A DNA stretch of 64,000 nucleotides from Trichostrongylus colubriformis. Its lineage: Eukaryota > Nematoda > Chromadorea > Rhabditida > Trichostrongylidae. Location of the stretch: contig OZ022259.1 in the NCBI GenBank assembly GCA_963978905.1, positions 5,270,001 to 5,334,000 of the forward strand, given 5' to 3'. Shown piece after piece: positions 24,301 through 35,800 of this stretch; the first letter of the stretch is position 1; every line of letters starts with the position of its first letter. Below the pieces are notes generated by a model. That model was not told the DNA's origin and made no database searches. It was given only the letters and a program-made list of their open reading frames with translations. Both the position numbers and the translations under genes were made by a program.

Positions 24301-24308
24301 TGACGTCA
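24301..24308. promoter_or_regulatory. Second perfect CRE upstream of crh-1
   Basis: TGACGTCA in the context GAAATGACGTCATGCC. Together with 24274-24281 it forms a two-site cluster on one face of about 35 bp. This suggests control by CREB/ATF proteins, possibly CRH-1 itself. Confidence 0.75.
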
Positions 24309-24699
24309 TGCCCAAGCCTGAGAATCAGGGTGCAGGCGCTACTTTCAAACAGCCATTATGAAAAGTGGAAAGTGCCTGCGACGCGGTCTCCATGGAGCGC
24401 GGCAGGTAATTAGAAGATGGGTATGGCGGAGTTACTGGAGTACTGGAGAGGGTGGGAGGGAGGAAAAGGGGGGGGGGTGAACGGTAACAGAGTCATGCAT
24501 TCATCTAAACGCGTGATACTGTTCAGCATTTAACAATGCCTCCTCCCGATTTTATTTACTAGAGTTCAAGAATGTCTCGAGCTTGAAGGAATACCATATT
24601 TGAAGCCTTACCATGTTTATTTGTGCTATTTTTTTAGCAATAACATTATCTAGAATCTCGCTCACATTTCCGCTTTCACGTTTCTTTGTGTCAGTGCTG

Positions 24700-24939
24700 G
24701 GGTGGAGGTCACGAGGTGAGTTTCCGCGCGACCGCGCGCGACAAGCGGCGCGGCGGGTGCGAGTGCCAGTGGCAGGGCATGACAGCCTTCATGCGAGGCA
24801 GTGTGGCATGAGTGGAAGCGCAGACATGACGCAGTCATGCTCACTGATTCTCCCACGGGCAATCGATGCGGCGAGTCGTACTGATGGCGCCGCGGGTGCA
24901 CCGCCGCGAAGCGCAAATTCGACCTCGTGACCCCCACCC
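24700..24939 (+). mobile_element. MULE-type MITE, copy 3
   Basis: Ends are GGGTGGAGGTCACGAGG and CCTCGTGACCCCCACCC. Both flanks carry CAGTGCTG, an 8-9 bp duplication. It has the family interior block 'gtgcgagtgccagtggcagg'. It lies about 0.4 kb upstream of the crh-1 CREs. Confidence 0.82.
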
Positions 24940-25708
24940 CAGTGCTGTGGAAGACCTTTATTGTTTTGTTGACAACGGTTGAAAAATAGGCCCTGTGGTA
25001 TGTGCGCAATTGCAGTTTGCTGCAAGCTCTTAAAAACAGTGGTGAGGGGCAAGGTGAGTAGCGAGAACTTCTAAAAAAGGCATCTAAATGAAAGCTGCGG
25101 GTCTAGGGAGACCATAAATTTCCGGTGAAAAGGAGCGCTTCCGGGCTTCGGAAAAGGCTTATTTTTTAGCATCTGTCACCTTTTTTGACATGGTCCTCCC
25201 CTTTTCGGAATGAATAGTGAGAACGAGGTCTTCCCGGGTCTTCGACCGCTTCATTCCGTTTCCCTTCCTTCGTGCTACTAAGCATCTCTACTTTCATATA
25301 CAACGTTCTCTCCATATTCAGTCCGAGCTACTGTACCACGGTCTTCAAAGACACTAGGAGGGAGTGAGGAAGGAAAGCTTGATTTGAAGCACTGTTCTTT
25401 GTAAACGAACATTTGACCTGAGAAAAGATTATTTGTGGCAAAAATCGCCTTGAGAAACGCGCCTTTGGGGCGCTGTTGCGATTTTAGCGCACTGCACCTC
25501 AAACTGCACGCCATGATTTCGATTCTTCTTGAAATCTTTCCACATCAACAGAAACAAGAAAAGGACTGGAAATTTTTTTGTTCCAAAGCGGAAATCGAAA
25601 AGCAGGAAGAAGAGCAACCCGTTCAAACTCCCGCCGCAAAATTCGATCACCCGTCGGCGCACAGAGAGCAGTTCAGCTCAGGCCTAATATCGATTTCATC
25701 TCACTATG
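24940..25708. other. Intergenic sequence with diverged repeats
   Basis: No gene was recognised. Segments at 25190-25320 and 25350-25470 loosely resemble sequence at 33190-33290 and 59940-60040, which suggests old dispersed repeat copies. The overlapping frames at 25278-25728 on both strands have no support. Confidence 0.4.
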
Positions 25709-26714
25709 AATCCCTGACAAGATTATAAGCTTCCGACGCGGCGCTTGATTACAGTACCCTGTAATCAGATCAAGCACTCGCGCACGCACACACATGCTGC
25801 ATTACAGTAACTATAAAATGTCTTGTTATTTCCGAAAATAACCAAGAATCACTACTTGATTTACGCCTCTGTATGCAATGAACTGCTCGTCTTTTTCAAG
25901 GTTTACTTTCTTTGACTGTTCTCCTATTCTTTATTTATTTTTGTTTCTTTGTTCGTTTTTATTCTTTTCGTGCTCCTTACTGTTATTTGGTGTGTTTACG
26001 CTGCGCCGGAAGGGAAACATATGATTCTCTTCAAATTGCTAGTGTTTTCCAGGGTTTTTGCTCTCTCTGTGTTATACGTTTTGCTCGTTTTTGTTTTGTT
26101 CGTGCTCCTCATCGTTATTTTGTGTTTGCGGTAGGTGTTGTAATCGTTGATTGTTGATTGTAATCTCTGTGTAAGGTAAGTCGCATTAGTCGATCAGCTC
26201 AGAAAACGGGATGCGATGTCCAGTATTTCTAAGAAAGGGATTGAAGACAATCTCTTCAAATTACAATCAAATGAGCAGCTAGAAATACTTCTAATATGAG
26301 CATGAGGTTCACAGAAGCCCCAACGGCCCCGAACCACTGAACTTTCTTGAGCCTGAGCTGATACTTGAAAGCCTGTCTTAGCGGATTGTCTGGAGTTGGA
26401 TCTGATTAGGTTCTGCAACAGCGCCAAAGTACCTTGTTCTTCCAGTTTTACAATCCTGGACCCCCTTCTTTCTATATGATACCAACGCAAACACACCAAA
26501 TAACAATAAGGAGTACGAAAATAAGGAGTAATAAAAACGAACGAAAAAGTAACACAAGCAAAGTAAAACCACTAAAAAAACACTAGCAGTTCACTGCACA
26601 GTGATGCGGCTGTAATACATCATGTGTGTGGGTGCGCGATTGCATATAATCTAACGACAGGGTACTGTAATCAAGCGCCGCGTCGGAAACTTATAATCTT
26701 GTTGAATCTCTGAC
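25709..26714. mobile_element. Foldback element, about 1.0 kb
   Basis: Left 'aagattataagcttccgacg' and 'cggcgcttgattacagtacc' have inverted copies at 26660-26705. The arms continue inward: 'cgttatttggtgtgtttacg' near 25980 pairs with the sequence near 26490-26510. Hydrophobic frames at 25912-26157 are arm sequence, not proteins. Confidence 0.82.
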
Positions 26715-26774
26715 GGTGTGACTATCGCCTCTTTGCTCTCAGATCTCCGGCGTCCATCCTTGTATATGATCATG

Positions 26775-26860
26775 AACATTTGCATGCGACCCTTAGTAAG
26801 CAGATAGAACATAAATATGCGGGTGACAGTGGGACTTAATTTTTCGTGGACGATTCCTCC
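26775..26860 (-). repeat. Short dispersed repeat, copy a
   Basis: Resembles 32387-32470 and 46148-46225, with shared landmarks 'agtaagca.ata.aacataaa' and 'cgtggac.att'. The minus-strand frames are also similar (FMFYLLTKGRMQM here, [13 protein letters not shown] at 32.4 kb). The class is unknown. Confidence 0.5.
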
Positions 26861-28589
26861 AGGAGAGAATATTGTACACACTCATCCGATTTTTTGACAT
26901 TTCAGTTTTAGTGCAACATTTTCTGGCATCTTTTTTCAAATACATAACGTCCAAAAATAGCGCAATTGCTGCCTTTAGACCTAGCGACAAGCACGGCTCT
27001 ATAACAGCTAATAAACACTGACACGAGATCAAAATTTTTTATTCAAAATATTTGCACATATCGTAATTGACTATTCATGATAGAGCATACATTCATGAAA
27101 ATAAAATAATAATAATATTACAAATCAAAGCAACAATATAATGTTAGCAGACCCGAATCATAGTGTTTGCAGACATTGGCAAATACCCTTGATAAGTGAA
27201 CCCGAACATGGCAATTTGTATAAGGCGACGCCGTTTGATTCAGGCGAAAGCACTATTGCGACATTCACTGCGCGATAATCGTGCCGCTGTCGATGAGTTC
27301 GAAGCCATCTAGAAGTAGTCACATGAAGCATTAAAGACAGATGGGCGTGGCAAGGTGAAAACAGTGGATTGATCGCGCGTAATAGCATGGGCGTCAGTAG
27401 GTCAATCAAAATTGCTTTTTTGTATTGACTCGGCACCCATACCAAATTACGCTCCGCCCACCGTGGGTGGAGCTTAACACGGCCCATGTTTGCTCCTTAC
27501 TTCTCGTCCCGTGTCTTATGCATCTCACCCGTGTCCACATTTCCACAGGTTGTATTTCATGTATCGTCCGGACTCCGCCCACCACTACAAATGCTTCGCC
27601 CACTGTGCCTAGGCCTCTTTCCATGACTTTCAAGAACTCATCCCTGATCACCTAACCTTAACCTACGTTTGGGTCATATTGAACCAATCAACAATTTACG
27701 GTCTGAAAACGGAATGTTACGGTGCACGTCTCGCCCATCGCGGGCGGAGCTCAACTTGGCCCATGTGTGCTTTTTGCTTCTTGTTAAAACCTACCATGAG
27801 GAGGAAGGGTCGTGTTTGGAGCGAATTCCACATAGGGAATAGAAAGAGATCCAAGGCGGTCACACAGACATACGAAAGACGGTCGATCTCGTGCGCACAG
27901 ATGCCAGCACTCAGTCATCACCGCATATCTGGAACGATTTTATTTAAGGGTTCTAGCACTGAGAAAACTTCCTTGCCATGGATTCCTTATAATTAAATAT
28001 TAACTGTGGGCACTATGTCAGATTCTAGAAGCCAGCATCAAGTCTGAAAATATGAATTCGATCTGAAATTCATTTTACTCCTTTCATTATAACATTGGTT
28101 GGCATCTCTCATTCTTTCCTGAAAGCAGTGGACACCGTAGGTGGTCGATGCTTGGAAATGAAAGTAGAATTTGAGAGCGTAGCGCGAAGTTGAAGGATAG
28201 AATGATGAAATGACGGAACTCCGGGAAATGGGCCCCTAGTTGTTGGCTTCGGGAGCTGACAAGTTTTCGCACTCCACTCACTGACATATCGATCAAAGCT
28301 ACGCAGATCTGTTATGCGTGGCTGTCGGATGTAGCAAAGACAAGGTCGCCCGAAGAGGGCACTCTGCGCTAAGCTCGTTGTGTTGTTTCGATCATTGCAG
28401 AACGCGCCACATGCGGTGGGGTTTGACTATAGTAGCTGCAATTTGTAAAGGAACCAGGTAAGCTCCGGATCTACATCGTGTTTAAGGATAATGGTGGGGA
28501 GCAGATTGTGGGTATAATGACATGAAACGAAGTTCACGATGTATTTGACGACGATAGCCTCTGTGTGAAGCTATACATTTTGCATTTGG
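26861..28589. other. Intergenic sequence with direct repeats, no gene seen
   Basis: Two direct copies of a block with 'gcccaccgtgggtggagctt' and 'cggcccatg' lie at about 27450-27510 and 27730-27790. They resemble blocks in the repeats at 6.2-6.6 and 29.1-29.5 kb. I searched the minus strand here for the missing kinase C-lobe exon (CW...RP motif) and did not find it. Confidence 0.4.
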
Positions 28590-29550
28590 GCCGTCGGAGT
28601 GCCCACTCACAGCCCTCACCAGTAATGCCCATCATAGCAATAGGTATCGATCTACTTGTGAGGAGCTGTAAGCTTCTGCAACAATCCCTGATTAAGTCCA
28701 TCACATTGTCCGGCTCTCCGGACGAAAACCGACGCTTATGATTGATGGCATCCGATGTTTAGAGTTTCACCTCCCACAAGCATGATCACTCGATGGTATA
28801 TCAGGCTCTTTTTCTGCTCTCTACACTGAGATCGTAGTTTTCGATCAATGTCGGGCAAGATGGCTTCTTGAAACTTTCGTTTCTGCAATCGAATGTGCAT
28901 ACCTTGATGTAGCCCAATGATCATCTGATGTTTCTATATATAACTTGAAGCTATAGAATCTCATCCATTAGGTCACTCAGTAGCTGTATTCATTACCTCA
29001 GCTTTTACTCTGTTCCTAGACCGCTTTAAAAGGAGTAATAATTGTTCGTAGGTTAACACGATTTCGTCAATTACACGTTCTGCCCATTATGGGCGGGTCT
29101 TCACTCATTTCAAATATGTCAAACACAGATTAGATCTCCAGCTGGATCCTGCTGACCTCCATGATTTTCCTCATTCTCTACGCCGCTCTGGAGGTGATTT
29201 ATGGACATTTATAGTCAACACTGTCTACTGCTTTTCTCACTCTCTAGGCTGCTTTGAAACCGAGTTATGAACATATGTATTGTATACCGTTTACTCGGAG
29301 CACGCTCCGCCCACTGAAGGAGGTTTCCTTCAACTGCTACATATAGACTAAACTCATCTTGTCCCACCATCTCCCAAAAGCCGGGCAATTTTAGAACAAT
29401 TTATAGGATTTTGCATAGTTATGGGTACTGCAGTACACGCCCTGCCTGCTGTGGGCGGAGTTCCACATGATCCGCGTTCGCTCTGTACATCATGGACCAC
29501 GCCCCACCAAACCATGGCTTGACCTGACCTCTGCAACTTGTTTTTCTGGT
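28590..29550 (-). repeat. Dispersed repeat about 1 kb, inverted partner of 6157-7240
   Basis: 28590-28780 pairs with 7240-7050 and 29078-29550 with 6590-6157, in matching order. It lies between the kinase gene's last identified exon and crh-1. No coding sequence was recognised. Confidence 0.7.
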
Positions 29551-29820
29551 GAAACCGAGAATAGGGCGGGCAGACAAACAGGACAAAGGGACACCCCAAT
29601 TTTTTGGTTTTTTTTATGGAACAGATTATGACTGTTTCCTCTTCACACACAGACGGAAATCGTGGAATATGGAAAAATAAGAAGCAAAAACTGTTGTATA
29701 AAGGGGTGTCACCACAAGGAGCGCACGGTCGTCAGTGTGTTTAGGAAGTTATCTGGGCTAGTCATAACAGAAGAAACCAAATAAAAAGGAAGTAGAAAAG
29801 TACGACCGAAGCATCCATAC

Positions 29821-32800
29821 ATTTCATCAGAACAACTGATGGGCTTTTCCAGTCGATTTCCGTCGAGCAAATACTGTAACATGTCTTTGTCGCATACCGT
29901 CGGATACGGAAATCCGCCCAATGTCACTATTTCCCACAATACGATTCCATAAGCCTGAAATGGAATAGGAAATAAGCAGCAGCATGAGCTTCTCTGCGAA
30001 GTAAATTGTTCAGAGTAGGCGATTCATGAAAAATACCACTTCCAAGAAAGGAGACTCTCGAAACTTGTACGGGATCAAAAGTATGGACACCTGTTCGTGT
30101 TTCTTCGTATTCTTACGTGCAAACTGCACCGGTTCTTTGTCTTTCATTTACTGCACGACAGTGCGCAGGTTGTTCTTATACCGTGGTGCATGCTGGCCGG
30201 GATGAAGCTCATGGTATTGTTTAAGGCTCTCCCAATGTCAATTTTTTATCCAGGGACTAGGACTTACTCAAGAACTTATCAGCTGCGCTCCGCGGCCATT
30301 TGCTTCAACGGTTTCACATACCTAACCTTCCTTTTGTCTTAATGAAAGATTCAGAGCGGCCCGAACCGTTGAAGACAACCCGTTGTGGCCTATGACATCT
30401 AAAAGGTATATCATGCCAATAAGATGTCTGAATCCCAGCGCCTGGATCATATTAGTGATTTGGGAGACAATGATAATACGCTGTTGGTTTCCGTCGATTT
30501 CGGCGTAAAGCTTGAGGAAGTGTGAACATGAAGAACATGATGCTGAACATAAGGAAGCACTGGCCCTCATGGTCAGTAGTACCAAAGAGAAATACGTGGT
30601 GTTTAACGGGATGGCGCTCTAGTTTAGATAATCAAACTGATTCGAAAGTGGTGCTGAGCTCACTGTGCTCAGATCGTCATTCCCAAGAGTCCGCCAAGCT
30701 TGCCAGATCTTGATTGCATTGACCTCTTACCGCGGCCTTCAGGCAAGCTTTGTTGAGTTAGTCATCTCAGAAAGTCACTCCTAGAAACCCCGGGATTGGG
30801 TTAATCTGGGGAAATAAATGGAAAATCCTGTGTGTATTGTGCGATGGGTGGAGGTCGATTAGTCGAATTTTCGCGCGGCCGTCCGCAGCGAGTGCGAGTC
30901 GTTTGGAGTTCCGTGCAAGACGCAATGGGCTGGTACCATAGGCAAATTCTCAAAGCTTTCAACTCGCAATCTATGAAGGTCCCTTTCGGTACCAGCCCCG
31001 TCTTGAACGGAATTCCAAACGACTTGTATTGACGGCGCCGCGAAGCGAAAATTCGACCCATCGACCCTCACCCTTGTGCGATCGAGTGATGAAGAAACTT
31101 TGAGCTTGTACCCTCTCTGAAGCAGAACAATACACAATTGTGTAAAGTTGTAAATGAATAGATTTTCGGTTATCAAAGTCCGCAATAATCCGGTGCTCGT
31201 AATTCTAGACATCCTGTGGGACTGAACGCATGCTCAGATTTACCTTCATTTAGACAACTGACTTACCCAAACATCGCTTTTCGTTGAATAAATATTGTCT
31301 CGTATTGCTTCAGGGCTCAGCCAACGAAGTGGAATCACTCCTAAATACGAGACAATTTTGCTAGAGCACAGCCTTCTATGCAAGAAGGTATCTTTACTGT
31401 TAGATAATGCGAGTTTACCTTTGCTCATTTTCACGTAGACCCCTAGTCGCGACATACCGAAGTCGCTGATCTTCAGCTGCTTGTTTTCTCCCACCAGAAT
31501 ATTGCGAGCGGCAAGGTCTCGATGAGTTATGTTCAGCGATTCCAGATGAGCCTTCAAAATAAATCGCTGAGGGTGTGTTGTAAATATAATAAAAATAAAA
31601 ATAGAGGAAGTTGATGAAAGGGCATGGTTGCAATGTCACACTATGGAAGGCTTTTGCTTTTATAGAAAACCAGCAAATGGGCAAATAGCAGAAGAACCAG
31701 GCTTGAGATTACCGTTCAAGATAGACTTCTCATTGATCAGTTACTCAATGTATGTTCTGTTCTTTCCTTTTTTCTTCAGAAAATCATACTCACCATTCCG
31801 TTGGCCACTTGAGCTGCAAAGGATTGCAATTCGGCCGGATCCAAAGAATACTGTAGTTGATCGGTTCCTATTAAGGACGAATGCATTGGCCCCGATACAC
31901 TTTCTTCCATTCGAAGAGAAGTTTTGAGCGTAGATACGGCCAGTGAGAGCTGTAAATGGAAAACGATCAGTAGAAAAAAACTCAATGGTCACCCAGTTAC
32001 TGTAGTTGACTGGATGAAGCGAATATTTGGAACGGCTGGTTAGGTGAATATCTGCAACGGGTTGTTCAGTCTCTATTACACGAAATTCCATAATTCATAT
32101 ATCTCTAATTACTACAACTTGAACAGAAACACGAAAAAATTCTATGCTCCAAAGCAAAGCTTGAAAAATCTGAAGAGCAGGAACTTGTTTGAATTCCCTC
32201 CAAACCACGTCTGTAGAGTTGCTGGTGGGTGGAAACGCAGCCAAAGTTTCGCGCCCAATGTTGATTTGCTTTCCACTCTAAGTCTCCGATCACACACCGC
32301 CGCAGCTTTGCTCCTCAGCCCTCCAGCATCCCCGCTCCTGACTCGTCAGACCTTACTTTGAGCAGCTGTTTCTCAGCCTGATCCCATTTGCATGTAACCA
32401 GCAGTAAGCAAATACAACATAAAGATATAGGTAACAGAAGAACTGTTATTTCCGTGGACCATTTGATGCCAGTGATCATAGCCACTGAGGCGTAATCGCT
32501 TCAGGAACAGAAAGTTTCCAATTCCCTGTTGTGAACACAAAAGAATCGGACATCTTGCTGATAATGCACAACTCGATTCGAAGGGTAGGATATGTTGGCG
32601 CGCAATGGAAGGAGCTTGAGTATCACTGGCGTGGCTAATCATCTTCCCTTCGAGAAGTGAACATTAGTTCATTAGAGCGACGTAAGTTATAGAGATTTGT
32701 GTAATGCTGTCGACGATCTCCTTTGGCAAAAACTTAACGTGCCCCTTGTAGAACAATTTGTTAAAGACAGCATCAGGGGTAATGTGGTAATGGAGAAATC

Positions 32801-35800
32801 CCTACAAGAAGTCATTCATATGGTAGTCCTGGGTCTAAGAAAGCTACCTGTGGCGAAATCCCGGTGAAAAAGCGCCCCTCGCGCTGTAGAAACGCCGCAA
32901 ACGCCGCAACCGCCCATCTGTCCCGCCTCTTGATAAGTCGATCCCGCCTTCGGATGACGTAATTCCCGATTGAATGGGGTGGGAGCGGCCAAGGAGATGC
33001 GGCAGGATCGAAGGTTTCGCGGTGCGCTTCCGCAGTTTTAGCTTGAAGCTCACTCCAAAAAGTAGATGCTGTGTATTTCCAAACATTCCCTTGTGTTTAC
33101 TTGGCAACATGCCAATGGAAAACCAGATCGGACTACCCGCCTCATGACGGACAGGGCGTCCGCGTCGAGAATCAACAGTGGAAAGGGGGTCCTATTTCTC
33201 GGGTTTTTGGCCATTTCCATCCATTTTTTCTCCACTGTCCTGTTACTAGGCATCTCGACATTCATATGCACTACTTCTTTTACTTTTCGTCCGACTTTCC
33301 CCTATACTGCCTTTAAACCTTTCTTTTGCAGATGTGGTCAAGCCATGACACTCAAAGGGAAGCCCCCCCCCTTCCTCGTGTTCCGCTACATCTGTGGCTT
33401 CTACCCAGTGCAATTCATGAGGCAGATTAAGGCTTAGGTGGATCTTGTGCGCTGTGCCATGACTGATGAACAAATGTTGCGATATCATCAGGCAGACGCG
33501 CATTTTCCCAGCCCTTTCACTCGGCGGCCATGTTTTATTGTCGGCACATCCGTCTGATGCACAAACGTACATGCACTGTGATACGTGAAATATTGCTTAC
33601 ACCCCGTTGAACAGGCAGGCGTGGCGAAAAGGGCGATTGTTGGAATGATAAACGGCGGACATATTACGGTAGGTCGACTACTTCACATGATCAGTTATTC
33701 ATATTATAGCAAAGCTCGATTCAATACATGTCCGGAACGGTGGGAACCTTGCCATGGTCTCTATATGAGGATCAACGGATATGGAGTAGTGCTCGTTCTT
33801 CTAGGCTTAGGCGAAAATTCATATCTGTTGGCTTTGCTACAACACGCGACGCCGGGATGAGTGCCGATTGGTCGAATTTCGCTTCGCGGCGTCGCACTGG
33901 CCGAGCCGTCAGTATGAACCCTTTGGAATTCCTCAAGACGCAATGAGCTGGTACCGTGAAGGATCGTCAAAGATTGTAGTTTGGAAGTATCGGAAGTTCG
34001 CCAGTGTTGCTGTTGTTGCGGTTTAAACAGATGAAGCTGCAAAAGACTCACATTCGCCACGCGAAAATTCGACCAATCGGCACTCACCCCGCCACGCCTC
34101 TGTTCCCCATACTGGGTCCGCTGTAAAAATTTTGGGCCTATGGCGCAGTATTCGCTATTTCGAAGTAACTTTTTTGTGTTATCCTGTATGCACCGTAGGT
34201 GTGTTGCTTACTACGGACCACATGCAAAAATCCACGCCAAAAAAGGAATCTGGTTGAGAGGCACCTCCAAAGTGCTGCCCACCGAGGCGGGATGGTATCG
34301 AACGCTGTGCTGCGGGGCTCCTGGAGCAAGGGGGCCACGTGATAGGAGACGCAGGGTGGCAAAGTATCAACTTTAGGTGCGGAAGTTGGGAACTGTGGGT
34401 GTAATACGAAATAACCACACTTATCCCCCTCGTTACCCTACTTCCGATATTAATCCCACCTTCGCAGATAACACGTCGAGGAGGTGTATCTTAGCCAAAT
34501 TTAATCTTTTCGCGTGAAACTTCGCATACGGCTCGTGATAATCAAATAGAATACTGTATAGTTTACAAAAAAATACAAAATTTTCTCGGCTTCCGGGTAA
34601 GCTAATCGTAAACTCCCTCGCTTCCAGGAATGAGCTCAATTTTTGTAACCCGCCATCCGTTTGACTCCCATCACGACCTCTGGCTCTACCGTATACTATA
34701 CCTTGAGCCACATTCTACATGTAGATTCTAACATGGTAAGGTCTATTTCCGTGTAACCCCTTTGACGTCTGCTTCACGTATTCCTCTTATGACACCCCCC
34801 CCCACCACTTCACCACATCTTTCGCTCGCTGATCAATGATCAGTGTTGTCTTGTCGCGCCAAGGTGGTACTTTAATTTTATTACAACCGCCTGTCCTACC
34901 GACAACTTCCCAGTTCAAGCGTGAGCGTGATTACATGAAATGAGGTCAAAAAATTACTGAAGCACATCGCACACTCACCTGCTTTCGCAGATTCTGCAGA
35001 TAATGTTTAAGATCTCCAAAAGGCACATATTCCATCACCATACATTGAAAATCTGGCTCTTCACAAAGTCCATACATTGTCACGATGTTCGGGTGACGAC
35101 CAACCTGGAACCAGTGGCAAATGCAGAAGCAGCTAAAGGTGTAAACAGCTGGACTGACCTGTTTCATGATGTCCATTTCCCGTAGAAATTCCTCACGTTC
35201 TTCATCGATAGCATTCGTTTTCAATTGTTTGATGGCCACTCGAACTGCCATTCCTTTTGGACCACTCATTGTTCCTTTGCAAACCAGTCCAAATGCACCT
35301 TCTCCTTGAAAAATATAATTTGAATGAATTCAGGAAATGATCGTTTTCATCGACCGGTTGACGTCACTTTTCGCCCCATCGCTTTGAAGATCATTCAAAA
35401 AAGAGTGGTGGTCGTTAAGGAACATTCAAAGATCCCGAAAATACACCTTTTCACCTTCCAACTCGGCCCGAAATACGACCCCCCCGAGCATATCTCGACA
35501 CATGCTTGACTTTATGATAGCATGCAATACTGCAATAATGACATGATAAGTGGTACGGTACATGGAGCATTTTGCATCTTCGAAATAACGAAAATGTCGA
35601 AATAAAGCCCATTTCCCTAAACTTGACCCCCCCCCCACCCTCTCCTCCTTCCCCCGTGCGGAACAATTTCAGGAAATGCAGTCGGATTTTTAAAGGTAAT
35701 TACCGATAACGCCACCGACGCTGACATCGTCACTAGGAATGAGCCATTCCTCTTCTGTTTGCGGAGTTCGGAACTCAATAGGTTGACGATAGAGTATGTT

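Noticed and set aside
30322..30585. 87-codon minus frame ([15 protein letters not shown]...)
   Set aside because: It could be a transposon-derived fragment, but it matches no family I can name, and it lies in a kinase-gene intron between supported exons without fitting phases.
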